Below, piece after piece: positions 52,593 through 61,381 of a stretch of 64,000 nt of DNA. Made by a program: the position numbers and the translations under genes. The stretch is taken from contig NC_014534.1 in assembly GCF_000147335.1 (NCBI RefSeq), positions 218,773 to 282,772 of the forward strand, written 5' to 3'. The notes under the pieces are model-generated. The model was not told where the DNA came from. It saw only the letters and a list, made by a program, of their open reading frames with translations, and made no database searches. How positions within the stretch are numbered: position 1 is the first letter of the stretch; each line of letters starts with the position of its first letter. Source of the DNA: Gloeothece verrucosa PCC 7822. Its GTDB lineage: Bacteria; Cyanobacteriota; Cyanobacteriia; Cyanobacteriales; Microcystaceae.

Positions 52593-53009
52593 ATGGCCAT
52601 GAAAAACGGTAAATTTTCCTCCTCGGTTAGCGTGTCCCTGAGATATCAAGCCGAACCCGATACCGAGGACGGGGTGATCATCAATTACATCCAACAGATG
52701 AGTCAAAAGGTTTCCACCCCCTATAAGAGAACCACGATTCTAGAATGTTGGAAAAATCATTGGCTTCCCTACGCTTATGAGGAGAACGGCTCGAAAACCC
52801 CCGAACAGTTGAGGCAGTTGGCGATCGATTGCGCCGAACAGTTGAGGGCCCATGCACAAAAGCTCGAACAACGGTATGGATGCTCTTTACCCTCTCCTTC
52901 CCCGATAACCCCTTCAACTCCTTCAACCAATAGGGTAAGCCAGCCCGAACAAGTGAGTTTACCTTCTGAAGTTAAACCCTTAATTAATAGCCTTGACTTT
53001 AACCTTTAA
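52593..53009 (+). CDS. ParR-like or adaptor protein of the ParM operon, 138 aa
   Basis: A small protein with a start like FSSSVSVSLRYQAEPDTEDG, a central helical part (YIQQMSQKVSTPYKR, TPEQLRQLAIDCAEQLRAHA) and a Ser/Pro-rich tail. It starts four bases after the ParM-like stop. In ParMRC systems the second gene codes the centromere-binding adaptor; context suggests this, but no ribbon-helix-helix motif is plain. Confidence 0.5.
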   Translation: MAMKNGKFSSSVSVSLRYQAEPDTEDGVIINYIQQMSQKVSTPYKRTTILECWKNHWLPYAYEENGSKTPEQLRQLAIDCAEQLRAHAQKLEQRYGCSLPSPSPITPSTPSTNRVSQPEQVSLPSEVKPLINSLDFNL

Positions 53010-53023
53010 AAGGAGATTCGATC

Positions 53024-53842
53024 ATGACTGATACGTTGATGAGTAGAAAGCAGCTTAAAGAGATTTATAATTGTCCGGATACTAAAGAAATTAATGTCAT
53101 CTACAAACTGTTAAACTGGAAGCTCTCTAAAAAACTTTCAGAGGGGGAAAAAAATGACATCTTCGACCCCGCCTTTAATTTAAAACGATCGGGTAAAAGC
53201 GATGAGGAGATACGCCAAGAATTATCCGATAAGATCGAAAACGAGCCTGATAGTAAACAGAGTTACTCGCTTGAGGATTTACTCAACATAACTAAAGAAG
53301 ATGGTTTATTGATTAAAGCCTCTGAATTGGTCAACCTGCTCCAGTGTTGCGGTTTGCCGGAAAAGGATGAATATGCTCAAGATGAGTTTGAAACTTTTTT
53401 AAGCGCTTGCCAATTGTATAAGAAAGAGGGAAAGACTTATGCTGAGATTGCCGCTCATTTTAAGATCGAACCGGAGAGCGATAAGGTTACAACTAATCTA
53501 GCCGATAATTTGCTGGTAGTCACTCAAGAGATTTCTGACATCAATGCCAAGGAAATTGGCGTTCAAGCGGGAAAAGACCTTGTTGAGGTTAATCGAGCCA
53601 TCAGCGCGGGAATCGTTTATGGAACCCTTGCGAGGCTGCAAAACATGACAAGAACGGGTGAACTCGATGCTTTGGTCAAACAGCAGTTCCGGCAGGGGGC
53701 AACGGACAGCCTGGGAAAACAGTTGACTCAAAGGGTGCAGCAGCACTTACTGGAGAGGGGGGAGACTCAGACACCCCACCTGCTGACGGAGGCGAGGGAA
53801 ATCAAACAATTACCCCAAGCCGAGGAGAACCCCTCACCCTAA
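53024..53842 (+). CDS. hypothetical protein of the segregation operon, 272 aa
   Basis: An acidic soluble protein. Two helical segments (YSLEDLLNITKEDGLLIKAS and FLSACQLYKKEGKTYAEIAA, with a possible HTH) are followed by a long helical C-terminal half (ISDINAKEIGVQAGKDLVEV). AAAAGGAG lies nine bases before the ATG. Near codon 230 the heptamer GGGAAAA (53713-53719) is in the correct phase (G GGA AAA) for a -1 shift into the next open frame. No family recognised. Confidence 0.6.
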   Translation: MTDTLMSRKQLKEIYNCPDTKEINVIYKLLNWKLSKKLSEGEKNDIFDPAFNLKRSGKSDEEIRQELSDKIENEPDSKQSYSLEDLLNITKEDGLLIKASELVNLLQCCGLPEKDEYAQDEFETFLSACQLYKKEGKTYAEIAAHFKIEPESDKVTTNLADNLLVVTQEISDINAKEIGVQAGKDLVEVNRAISAGIVYGTLARLQNMTRTGELDALVKQQFRQGATDSLGKQLTQRVQQHLLERGETQTPHLLTEAREIKQLPQAEENPSP

Positions 53843-54249
53843 ACGAGCAGATCGGTTGGCTGATCGAAGATTACGTCAACCGCCACTTAATTGAGGAGAT
53901 TCAATCGCAAATAGGCAAGCTTCTGGCTAAAGAGGAGAAATACCTCACGATCAAATACAAGCAGGCCAAATTAAAGCAGATCGGCTTGGTGCAGTGGAAG
54001 CAGTGCCAAGAGAATCTCTTTACCCTCTGGGGGGTTACTTGGAAATGGAAGTTTTGGATCATGTGGGCCAACATTCTATTGATGATTGGTGTTAGCAGTG
54101 GGATAGTTATCGGCCTGCACTTACCAAGCGGCGTGGTTTGTCGTTCCTCCCAAAGTGCTTGTTACTTGCTCAGGTTTTGGGGGAAGAAAACTGCGATCGA
54201 TCTTAATGTCAAACCTAAACCCAAAGCCAATAACTCAAAAAAACAGTGA
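53662..54249 (+). CDS. membrane-domain frame without start codon, possible -1 frameshift extension
   Basis: This frame is open from 53662 to 54249 but has no ATG; the first GTG is at 53986, well inside. The text before it is protein-like (LNEQIGWLIEDYVNRHLIEE, then KLLAKEEKYLTIKYKQAKL), so translation should begin upstream. It ends in one strong membrane helix (IMWANILLMIGVSSGIVIGL) and a basic tail. It is in the -1 frame relative to the 272-aa gene, which has a slippery heptamer 54 bases into the shared region. Alternatives are an unusual start codon or a mutated junction. Confidence 0.55.
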   Translation, partial: TRCFGQTAVPAGGNGQPGKTVDSKGAAALTGEGGDSDTPPADGGEGNQTITPSRGEPLTLNEQIGWLIEDYVNRHLIEEIQSQIGKLLAKEEKYLTIKYKQAKLKQIGLVQWKQCQENLFTLWGVTWKWKFWIMWANILLMIGVSSGIVIGLHLPSGVVCRSSQSACYLLRFWGKKTAIDLNVKPKPKANNSKKQ

Positions 54250-54255
54250 CATCCT

Positions 54256-54286
54256 CCCCAACTAACCGCGAGCGGTCGAGTTGGGG
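54256..54286 (-). repeat. hairpin at the tnpB 3' end (element end)
   Basis: An eight-base perfect stem CCCCAACT/AGTTGGGG around the tnpB stop codon (54262-54264). Such imperfect palindromes are the right-end recognition structure of IS200/IS605 elements. Confidence 0.6.
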
Positions 54287-54388
54287 CTTCCCAAGTCGCC
54301 TTGAGATATTCCTGTCCACAGGGATTCCCTACGCCAGTTAGCTAGGCTCATCGCCCCCGCTACCTCGACTTGACAGGCGGTTTCCGTT
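54262..54388 (-). CDS. tnpB exon 2 (3' part of the split TnpB gene)
   Basis: After the intron the minus strand reads one base, then ACG GAA ACC and on for 42 codons to TAG. Encoded text includes TACQVEVAGAMSLANW and ISQGDLGSPNSTARG, the type of low-conservation tail that TnpB proteins carry after the zinc ribbon. Joined to exon 1 at codon phase 2 it keeps the frame (GG + A, Gly). Confidence 0.6.
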
Positions 54389-54429
54389 GTTAAACTAAGC
54401 ATAAATGTCACCATTTACACTCGTCTTCA

Positions 54430-54462
54430 GAACCGTACATGAGACTTTCGTTCATACGGCTC
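54430..54462 (-). ncRNA. group II intron domain V
   Basis: The minus-strand 33-base hairpin opens with GAGCCGTATGA and closes with TCATGTACGGTTC around a GAAA-type loop. This is the catalytic core helix with the AGC triad. A second hairpin (domain VI, TAAATG/CATTTA, about 54397-54412) follows before the 3' splice site. Confidence 0.85.
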
Positions 54463-54470
54463 CTCAATAA

Positions 54471-56099
54471 CTAGGCACTTGTCTTGTGTACCTCATCATG
54501 ACAATGACGATGTAATAAAGTTAAATTTTCCCATTTATTGTTATTGTGATTTCTGTCGATGTGATGGATTTCCATTAGGTCGTCCATATTAAATCTCAAT
54601 CCACAGTGGGAGCATTTTCCTTTTTGCTGGTTTAACAAGTAAGCGACTTTCTTTTTAGCTTCGGGATGTCTTCCCATGCGTGTTGACCAGTAAACCCAGT
54701 CTCCATCGTAAGGGCTTCTATCCCCTGCTACTTTGACCCATCTTTCGATTTGGGTTTCGGAGTGTCTTATTACTCTGGATTGCTCCTTCGTAAATGTCCA
54801 TTGATACCCTTCATGGATTCCGAAATATTTGCGATATATCCAATGGAGAGTTTTCTTAGGATGCCTCCTTCTTGCCCATTTCATGAGTGATTGGACGGTA
54901 AAATGGGTCAGGTATTTAAAGGCTTCTGAACTTACTTTTGTTGAATAGTAGTTACACCATCCTCTTATAATTGGGTTCAGTTCCTTGATAATCGCTAATT
55001 GAGTTTTAGCTTTGCCTTCTTTGACTACTCTTTTGATTTGGTCTTTATGTCTTTGTATGCTGTTTTTACTGGGTTTAATTAAGGTTTTAAAGCCTTTTTG
55101 TCGTTTCCCAGAGTTGTATTTGCTGACTTTGTACTGACGTACATTGAAGCTTAAAAAATCGAAACCGGGATCTTTACCATCGTGTGATTTTAGGGTATTA
55201 ATGACCTTGGTTTTTGAGGGTTTAAGTTCCAGTCCGATTTCAGTTAACCATTCCTCAATAGCCTTTTTGCACTTCTCAATAACTTTGAGTTCATTGTGAA
55301 GCACCACAAAATCATCTGCATATCTCACTATGTAGGCGTGTTTGTTAATGCTTTTGATTAAGTTTTCTAACCCGTGTAGGGCTATATTGGCTAATAACGG
55401 CGAAATTGTTCCGCCTTGAGGTGTTCCTTTTTCGTTTCGTTGAAATGCCCCGTTATCGAAAATTCCAGCTTTTAGCCATTGTCTGACCATTCGGCTTAGG
55501 TGAGGGCTTACATTCATTTTTTTGATAAGGGTTTCATGGTTTATGTTGTCGAAGCATCCTGCTATGTCGGCATCTAGCACATATTTATCGTGATGCCTGA
55601 GCATATCGTGCAGTGCTTGTATAGCATCATGACATGACCTTCCAGGTCGAAAACCAAAGGAGTTGGGTTCAAAAACGGCTTCCCATTGAGGCTCTACAGC
55701 CATTTTGACTAGGGTTTGAGTTGCCCTATCGTGCATGACTGGTATTCCTAGGGGTCGTTTCTCGGTCTTTCCAGGTTTGGGTATCCAGACTCGTCTAATC
55801 GGTTTTGCCTTTTTGTTTAAGTCTAGATTTCTGACAAGTTCCAGTCTTTGTGATGGGGTTAATGATTTGATTCCATCAACTCCTGCTGTTTTCTTGCCAG
55901 TGTTATCCTGTGTTACTCGTCGAACCGCTAATGTTTTGGCTGACCAGGATTTGATTAGTAGTCTCTGTAATCGCCTTACTTGCTTAATATCGCCACGTCT
56001 TGAGGCTTGATAGATTCGCTTTTGGAGCTTAAACACATTTTTCTCTAGCTTATGCCAGGGGATTGTGTTCCATTCATACATCGGTTGTCCCGTGTTCAT
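54471..56099 (-). CDS. ltrA: group II intron reverse transcriptase/maturase with HNH domain
   Basis: Full-length LtrA-type protein (542 aa). The RT core has AGVDGIKSLTPSQR, KRPLGIPVMHDRATQ, FGFRPGRSCHDAIQ, GTPQGGTISPLLANI and the catalytic YADD (VRYADDFVVL). The maturase X region has IIRGWCNYYSTKVSSEAF. The C-terminal HNH nuclease is intact: CSHCGLRFNMDDLMEIHHID and LLHRHCHDEVH. It supports splicing and retrohoming of the intron. No stop or frameshift is seen, so it could be active. Confidence 0.95.
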   Translation of the reverse strand: MNTGQPMYEWNTIPWHKLEKNVFKLQKRIYQASRRGDIKQVRRLQRLLIKSWSAKTLAVRRVTQDNTGKKTAGVDGIKSLTPSQRLELVRNLDLNKKAKPIRRVWIPKPGKTEKRPLGIPVMHDRATQTLVKMAVEPQWEAVFEPNSFGFRPGRSCHDAIQALHDMLRHHDKYVLDADIAGCFDNINHETLIKKMNVSPHLSRMVRQWLKAGIFDNGAFQRNEKGTPQGGTISPLLANIALHGLENLIKSINKHAYIVRYADDFVVLHNELKVIEKCKKAIEEWLTEIGLELKPSKTKVINTLKSHDGKDPGFDFLSFNVRQYKVSKYNSGKRQKGFKTLIKPSKNSIQRHKDQIKRVVKEGKAKTQLAIIKELNPIIRGWCNYYSTKVSSEAFKYLTHFTVQSLMKWARRRHPKKTLHWIYRKYFGIHEGYQWTFTKEQSRVIRHSETQIERWVKVAGDRSPYDGDWVYWSTRMGRHPEAKKKVAYLLNQQKGKCSHCGLRFNMDDLMEIHHIDRNHNNNKWENLTLLHRHCHDEVHKTSA

Positions 56100-56728
56100 A
56101 ACGTTTCCACTCTACTTGGTAATTCTATCTTCCTAATTATCGTGTCTCTGTCTGCATATCCTCTGGCTTTCCCAGGGGCGTTGGCTTTTGAGACAATCCC
56201 TACCTTACACCACTTGCGGATGACTTCCTGCTTGGGTATCGACCACACCAAGAGTAGGTGTAAGGGTTACTTCGTTCTCGGTATCCGTTATTTCGTTAGA
56301 CTTAGGTTCTTACTATGAGCCGGGTTACTTTTAGGAACTTGTTCCTCACTGAGAGGACGGTGGGAACCATTTCACCATGTCCTTTTGGACGTAGCTTAAC
56401 AGCCTTATTTAGCTACTTTCGGAATCACGACACTTAAAATGTAAGTTTCTTTCGTAACCTTATCTAACTATGCTAGAAGGGGTTCCAGTTTAGGCTACCA
56501 GTTACCTCCATTTATCCCATGCGCTGCAAGATATAGTTTGTCACGCTATACCTTGTGGGCTATGCTGTCCTCTGAAGCCCTCAGAGGGAGAGAATTGGAT
56601 TATTCCTCACTCTCACGGATAACCAAGTTGTCAAGGTTCAGATTTGGTAGGATTAAGCTACTTACCTTGAATCCTTGCCTCTATTCCCCCAAGTGTACAT
56701 TTCTTGGTTTCTAGAGAACGAGTCGCAC

Positions 56729-57888
56729 CCTCTCAGTCCGAGAGTACAATATTTCTCTATTCCACGATTGCAAATTTCTTGAGCGGAGGCTGTATCTCTA
56801 TCCTGAACATATCCGCACGCCTTACAATCGTGTATTCTATCCGATAAAGTTTTCCTAACTTCAGTTCTACAATTAGGACAAGTTTGTGATGTTCCTCGAT
56901 GGTCAACAGTGGCAAAGAATTTGCCTCGTTTCCAGCAGACAAACTTGAGAATATCTCTAAGCTGTCCGAAACCGGCATCTAAAGTATGCTTTCCTAGCAT
57001 TCCTTTAGCCATGATTCTAAAATCAATGTCTTCAACAAAGATAGAATCACCCATGTCACAAAGCTTATGAGCCAACTTGAACTGGTGATCTTTCCTTTTG
57101 AACGCTATATGATTATGTTGTTTTTCTACTTTCAATCTGGCTTTCTCGTAATTTTTGGAACGCTTATTTTTTCTTGACAAACGACGTTGTAGCAATTTCA
57201 GCTTACTTTGCTCAGTTCCATAGAATTTTGGGCGTTTTGAGCTATAGCCATCAGATGTAGCAACATAAGCCCCAAGATTCAAATCTACCCCAATAAAATG
57301 CCCTGAAGGAGTTTCTGTTGATGGTAGTGATTCGGGACTTGAAATGGTGATAACAGCAAACCACCCCTTAGCTTTACGAATCACTCTAACTTGTTTGACA
57401 GTAAAGCTTTCTGGGATAGGACGATGTAAATTTATCTGAACTTTTCCTAGTTTTGGTAATGCTATTTGCCAACCCGTAATTGGGTTAGTTTTGAATTGAG
57501 GAAAAAGTAAAGACTTCATCTGCCCATATTTTTTATAGCGCGGGAAGCCGAACCCACGTGCTTTGAAAAAATCCCAAGCATCATGCAGTCTTCTAATAGT
57601 ACATTGAAGCACTTGAGATGGAGCATTTGCTAACCTAGGAAATATTTTCTTAGCTTTTGGTAATGTGTTTTGCTGTTTAGAATAACTAGGAAAAGGATAG
57701 TCAGCAAGCATTATATACTCAAATTCAAGACTACATCTGTCAACGGGTGACTTCCTTGAAGCTATCCAGTCTTTTATTTCTCTGAGAGCATAGTTATAGC
57801 AAGCGCGAGAAGTTTCTAACCATTCTAATAGCCGAGTTTCTTGAGTTGCATCTGGATAGATTCTATATGTGTAGTTGAATGTAAGCAT
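56729..57888 (-). CDS. tnpB: tnpB exon 1 (RNA-guided nuclease-like TnpB)
   Basis: This exon gives about 386 residues of TnpB. RuvC residues: Asp in FIGVDLNLGAYVA, Glu in SIFVEDIDFRIMA and Asp in DRDTASAQEICNRG. The zinc ribbon TCPNCRTEVR and CKACGYVQ is complete. The ATG at 57888 is chosen; GTG at 57894 is in frame. Without splicing the protein would end about 22 residues after the intron start. TnpB proteins use a guide RNA made from the element's end, which here lies beyond exon 2. Related proteins are the ancestors of Cas12. Confidence 0.85.
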
Positions 57889-58025
57889 AAACACTTCTAA
57901 ACATCGACCATCAATATTCTACCACAAAAATATATTATAGTAAATATCGTGCTTCGCTGTTATTTACTTGTCAAAATTCATGAGGTCGCGCATTTGGAGG
58001 TTTCCTCCAAATGATTTGAGCGACC

Positions 58026-58073
58026 GTCCCCACCTAAAATGTGGGTATTTTTCTAGAATTTATAGGTGGGGAC
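58026..58073 (+). repeat. ten-base inverted repeat at the other element end
   Basis: GTCCCCACCT (58026-58035) and AGGTGGGGAC (58064-58073) are a perfect inverted pair. It may be the left end of the tnpB element, or a terminator on the plus strand because T-rich sequence follows. Confidence 0.5.
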
Positions 58074-58096
58074 TTCTTTTGACATTTTTGTTAAAA

Positions 58097-59353
58097 ATGT
58101 GGAAGAAAAACACACATCAAAATAAAATGTGGAAGAAATCACCGTCTAAAAAACGGATAAAACCTCAAATAACGCCCCAATTCCCGTATTTTTCCTCTCA
58201 GGGGTATCAAGTTGTCGAGCAATTGGGACAAAATTGGAATGCGGGCCGATCGACTTATAAAGCGTTAATGTTAAAAGACGAAACCCCAGTTGTAATTAAA
58301 GAGTTCCGCTTTCACCAAGGTAATTGGGATTCTTACAAAGAGATAGAAAGAGAAATTCAAACTTTAGCCAAGTTAAAACATCCTGCTATTCCCAATTATT
58401 TAGGAAACTTTGAAACTGAAAATAGTGTTTGCCTAGTCCAAGAATATATTGATGCTTCTCCCCTATCTTTATCCCATTTAACCCCTGATGAAGTTAAAAG
58501 GGTTGCTATTCAAATCCTAGAAATTCTCGTCTATTTACAGAGTCGCCCAGTTCTTATATTTCACCGAGATATTAAGCCGGATAATATTTTGCTGGATTAC
58601 AAGAATTTTCAAGCCTACCTCGTGGATTTTGGCTTGGCTAGAGAGGGAAGTGGAACATTGGGAGCAAGTACCATGTTTGGCGGTACACCAGGGTTTTGCC
58701 CTCCCGAACAACTGTTAGCTCGTCGCTTGACTTGTGCCTCAGATCTCTATAGTTTAGGCGCTACCTTAATTTATTTATTGTCGGGAAATAAACCCATTGC
58801 CGAATTGATTAACCCTAATTTTGAGATAGATTTCCATTCCAGCGTCCCTAAAAATATATCATTTGCCATGCGGGAATGGTTGTCTAAAATGACTCAACCT
58901 GACCCCAAAAAACGCTTTAGTAATGCAGCCGTTGCACTTCAATCTCTACGTCCTATTGAGCCAATTCTTGTGGATTCATTAGTTAGTAAGGATAGTGTTA
59001 AACAAGATCGATTGGCTGAAATTGGGGTTGCTCCTACTGTGATCGCATTGGCGATCGCTGCGGGGAGTGTTTTTCTTATCCTTCCTCCTATTATTGGAAA
59101 GTTTAAACAATTACTACAATGGCTTCTGCTAACCAATTCACGAGTGGGTGATAATCCATTAAGGGGAAAGGCGGGATTTCAAATTTTTTTACTGGCTTTT
59201 GGGCTAATAAAAACCATGCTTTTTATTTATTTAATTGTTGAAATAGTTTTTGTTCTAGGAGCGGCTCAAGAGGGAGATGATATTAAACCCCATGCTGTCA
59301 GAGTCTTCGGCATTATTTTTGTTTTAATAAGTGCCCAAATACTAACTCATTAG
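58097..59353 (+). CDS. Ser/Thr protein kinase, membrane-anchored
   Basis: A kinase domain spans residues 35-290: GYQVVEQLGQ, VVIKEFRF (ATP-binding Lys), HRDIKPDNILL (catalytic loop) and VDFGLAREG (DFG Asp), with GTPGFCPPEQLL in the activation/APE region. The C-terminal 130 residues hold two to three membrane helices (VIALAIAAGSVFLILPPII and IFLLAFGLIKTMLFIYLIVE). An ATG at 58097 is chosen; another at 58127 follows because of a short direct repeat (AAAATGTGGAAGAAA). Longer upstream starts would run into the tnpB element. Substrate unknown. Confidence 0.85.
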   Translation: MWKKNTHQNKMWKKSPSKKRIKPQITPQFPYFSSQGYQVVEQLGQNWNAGRSTYKALMLKDETPVVIKEFRFHQGNWDSYKEIEREIQTLAKLKHPAIPNYLGNFETENSVCLVQEYIDASPLSLSHLTPDEVKRVAIQILEILVYLQSRPVLIFHRDIKPDNILLDYKNFQAYLVDFGLAREGSGTLGASTMFGGTPGFCPPEQLLARRLTCASDLYSLGATLIYLLSGNKPIAELINPNFEIDFHSSVPKNISFAMREWLSKMTQPDPKKRFSNAAVALQSLRPIEPILVDSLVSKDSVKQDRLAEIGVAPTVIALAIAAGSVFLILPPIIGKFKQLLQWLLLTNSRVGDNPLRGKAGFQIFLLAFGLIKTMLFIYLIVEIVFVLGAAQEGDDIKPHAVRVFGIIFVLISAQILTH

Positions 59354-59401
59354 ATGATGGGCGGTTAAACCCGAAAAATTGTTATTAACCTGAGTTCTCT
59401 T

Positions 59402-59737
59402 GTGAAAGATTACCACTCCAACGCCTACTCTAAATACATCTGCTCAAATCATTGGCGCAAAAAATCTCAATTTGTCCGCAGCTTAACCCGCCCCTGGTGG
59501 CAAAAAAAGAAGGCTCCCAGTAGATGTGTTTTGTTCCCTTTTTTAGCCGCTAAAGAAACCCACCATCTAACGTATCACTATTTTTTCAACTTTGGTTGGA
59601 ATCATTTCGGTTGGGAACTCCCCGTTCTACATTTAGTTCCACTCTCAAAAATGGCCCATAGAATTGTCAGCTATCATCTACTATGGAAACAGCCTATCCG
59701 TTTAGTTGTTAAGGTTCTACCGACTGAAGTATGCTAA
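59402..59737 (+). CDS. HNH-like small basic protein, 111 aa
   Basis: A small basic protein beginning with GTG at 59402. The segment AAKETHHLTYHYFFNFGWN resembles the HH(L/I)TY core of HNH nucleases, but the zinc-binding Cys pairs are missing (only four scattered Cys), so it may be a divergent or inactive relative. The C-terminal WKQPIRLVVKVLP is beta-like. It stands alone after the kinase gene. Confidence 0.45.
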   Translation: MKDYHSNAYSKYICSNHWRKKSQFVRSLTRPWWQKKKAPSRCVLFPFLAAKETHHLTYHYFFNFGWNHFGWELPVLHLVPLSKMAHRIVSYHLLWKQPIRLVVKVLPTEVC

Positions 59738-60110
59738 CTAACACAACCTAATCAATATAGAATAAAGATTTCGGCTAGTTACTAATAGTTTCTAACTAAA
59801 ATCATTCGTTTACATGGCTTACAGAGATGAATTAGCATACTTGAGTCTGAAGAACCGTTGTTAATTGTTATTTAAGGCTTTCTTTTCTGATTGTTTGGAC
59901 AATTTGTAAACCGCAATGGGCTTTACCCTGCTGGAGTGTTTTTGCCCTATTAGCCTACTTTTTTTCCAAAAGCTGGTTAATCCATTTTCACTTCTTAATA
60001 ACTGAGATTAGCCAAAAAATCCCAGAAATTAGGGACTCATCTTTTTAAATAAAAAGTGACTAGCTAAAGGCAGAAATCGACTAACTTAAAAAATCAGTAG
60101 GTTTAAGGAG
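59738..60110. other. non-coding stretch before the small-gene cluster
   Basis: No gene, repeat or promoter could be supported in these 370 bases. AT-rich with several short T-runs. Confidence 0.35.
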
Positions 60111-60150
60111 TAAAAAAAAATAATGCTACCTTGAGCAGCATTATTTTTCC
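60111..60150. terminator. bidirectional terminator
   Basis: TAATGCT (60121-60127) pairs with AGCATTA (60136-60142). A-run on the left and T-run on the right make it a terminator for both strands. It closes the short minus-strand gene at 60159. Confidence 0.7.
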
Positions 60151-60158
60151 TTTTTAGA

Positions 60159-60245
60159 TCAAATGAATAGTAATAACAACAACATAAAAGCCACCCAATA
60201 AAAAGTGTCGCTACGGCTTCTATCTAGTAAGGGTAGTCGGGGCAT
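60159..60245 (-). CDS. 28-residue membrane peptide
   Basis: A minus-strand frame MPRLPLLDRSRSDTFYWV ending in a hydrophobic run (AFMLLLLLFI). AAAGGAG sits seven bases before the ATG, a very good ribosome binding site, and a terminator follows the stop by about ten bases. This complete set of signals supports a real small gene despite its size. It may insert in the membrane with a basic, cytoplasmic N-terminus. Role unknown. Confidence 0.65.
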   Translation of the reverse strand: MPRLPLLDRSRSDTFYWVAFMLLLLLFI

Positions 60246-60335
60246 AAGATTCTCCTTTTGGGATTTTTAATAAACATCAATACCTAACTGTGCGCCAAGC
60301 ACACAAAGTTGAGATTTATAAGGATTTTTCTCCTT

Positions 60336-60370
60336 AAAAAAAAGACTGCGCCTCCTCCGAGACGCAGCCC
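60336..60370 (-). terminator. strong terminator
   Basis: On the minus strand a GC-rich hairpin (CTGCGTCTC/GAGGCGCAG, one mismatch) is followed by eight T. It lies just after the stop of the 138-aa gene at 60382. Confidence 0.85.
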
Positions 60371-60381
60371 TTAAATGAGGT

Positions 60382-60798
60382 TTAACTCGGCTCATCAATT
60401 TGTATTGAGTTTGCTGAATCTTGCGATCGCACAAATAACTCAACGAAACCTGAAAGAGGAGTTTTCGGCTGGTGGAGTTCTCGCTCTTGGTCGTCAAGGA
60501 GTTGTTGTTTCATGTCGGGTGTAATTTGAGCATAAGGAGCTAATAGTTGTTCTAGTTGAGCGATACTGCGGATGGGATGGCGATAATCACTCCCAACCCA
60601 TAAAACTACCAGTTTTTCCTCTAATTCCTCGGCTTCTTCAATGGGGACATCGGGTGGCAAATTATCAAGTTGAGATTCGATTTCCAGGTCAAGAACCTGC
60701 CCGAAGAATGTCCAGAAGGATGATCCTCCAGCGAGATCGAACCCAATATAAACATCGTATTTTTGAGGGTTAAGTGCTTCGATTTGATAACGACTCAT
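60382..60798 (-). CDS. hypothetical protein, 138 aa
   Basis: An acidic soluble protein: YDVYIGFDLAGGSSFWTFFG near the start, then many Glu (IEEAEELEEKLVVLWVG), and a C-terminal part with FVELFVRSQDS. I chose ATG at 60798 with AAGGA nine bases before; the frame stays open upstream without a better start. It has its own terminator, so it is monocistronic. No family recognised. Confidence 0.6.
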   Translation of the reverse strand: MSRYQIEALNPQKYDVYIGFDLAGGSSFWTFFGQVLDLEIESQLDNLPPDVPIEEAEELEEKLVVLWVGSDYRHPIRSIAQLEQLLAPYAQITPDMKQQLLDDQERELHQPKTPLSGFVELFVRSQDSANSIQIDEPS

Positions 60799-60921
60799 GA
60801 TTGATGTCCTTAATAATGTATTCACGGCTGATGGCGGCGTAGCCGTTGAAAAAAAGTTAATTGAGAAAAAAGTTTCGTGGAGATTATTTTCTATTTTAAA
60901 ATAATTTAACTCGCCCATCAA

Positions 60922-60949
60922 AGAAAAAAAAGCCTCCTATTTGGAGGCA
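60922..60949 (-). terminator. strong terminator
   Basis: Hairpin GCCTCC/GGAGGC on the minus strand followed by eight T, downstream of the 81-aa gene that ends at 61028. Confidence 0.85.
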
Positions 60950-61027
60950 GCCTAATTGGTGTTTTTTGATTCGACAAGAACGAAAGAGCTAGAGCCTCTC
61001 TGGAGCGTCGGTTAACCGAGTTTTAGC

Positions 61028-61273
61028 TCAACCTCTTCTAGAATCTAGATCGATATCTTTCAAAATAGAAAGTTCATTTTTGAGGAAGACATAAAGCATT
61101 TTTCGGGTATCTGTCCATCGGTAATGATCGATTAAAGACTCTTCCCAAATAGATTGTAAAATCTCAGCAACTTCGGGCTGATGCCTGAGTTTTAGCAAAA
61201 AGTTTACGGCTAAGTCAATATTCCAATGGTTATGATAAACGTTCTTTAGAAAATTTTGTAAATTAATGTTCAT
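61028..61273 (-). CDS. hypothetical protein, 81 aa
   Basis: A helical protein (FLKNVYHNHWNIDLAVNFLL, then IWEESLIDHYRWTDTRKML). ATG at 61273 has GAGG about eight bases upstream; a GTG at 61282 is in frame. Terminator at 60922 follows. No family recognised. Confidence 0.55.
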   Translation of the reverse strand: MNINLQNFLKNVYHNHWNIDLAVNFLLKLRHQPEVAEILQSIWEESLIDHYRWTDTRKMLYVFLKNELSILKDIDLDSRRG

Positions 61274-61381
61274 CGTATGCACCTCAAAGTAATTTCAACA
61301 TATTGGTGAAGGGCTTATGTAACTTTTTAAGTAATATGCTATCAGTTGTTAATGAAACCAACTGATAGCATATTAAGTTGA

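Larger units (their letters stand above)
54389..56728 (-). mobile_element. group II intron with maturase, inserted in tnpB
   Basis: The intron runs on the minus strand from GTGCGAC (5' end at 56728) to an AC end at 54389, 2340 bases. It holds domain V (54430-54462) and encodes an LtrA-type protein. The 5' GTGYG consensus and the AY end are established group II features. With the ends set so, tnpB exons join in frame, an independent check of the boundaries. The 600 bases from 56100 to 56728 are the structured domains I-III. Confidence 0.75.
54256..58073 (-). mobile_element. TnpB-only IS200/IS605-type element carrying a group II intron
   Basis: The element contains tnpB on the minus strand without a tnpA partner. 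A hairpin CCCCAACT/AGTTGGGG (54256-54286) lies at the end of tnpB, and GTCCCCACCT/AGGTGGGGAC (58026-58073) lies before its start; these look like the folded ends of this family. The tnpB gene is split by an intron at 54389-56728. Exact ends cannot be set without a related empty site. Confidence 0.65.

Noticed and set aside
55735..56318. Plus-strand frames over the intron
   Set aside because: They lie over the maturase gene and over structured intron RNA, and contain no recognisable domain.
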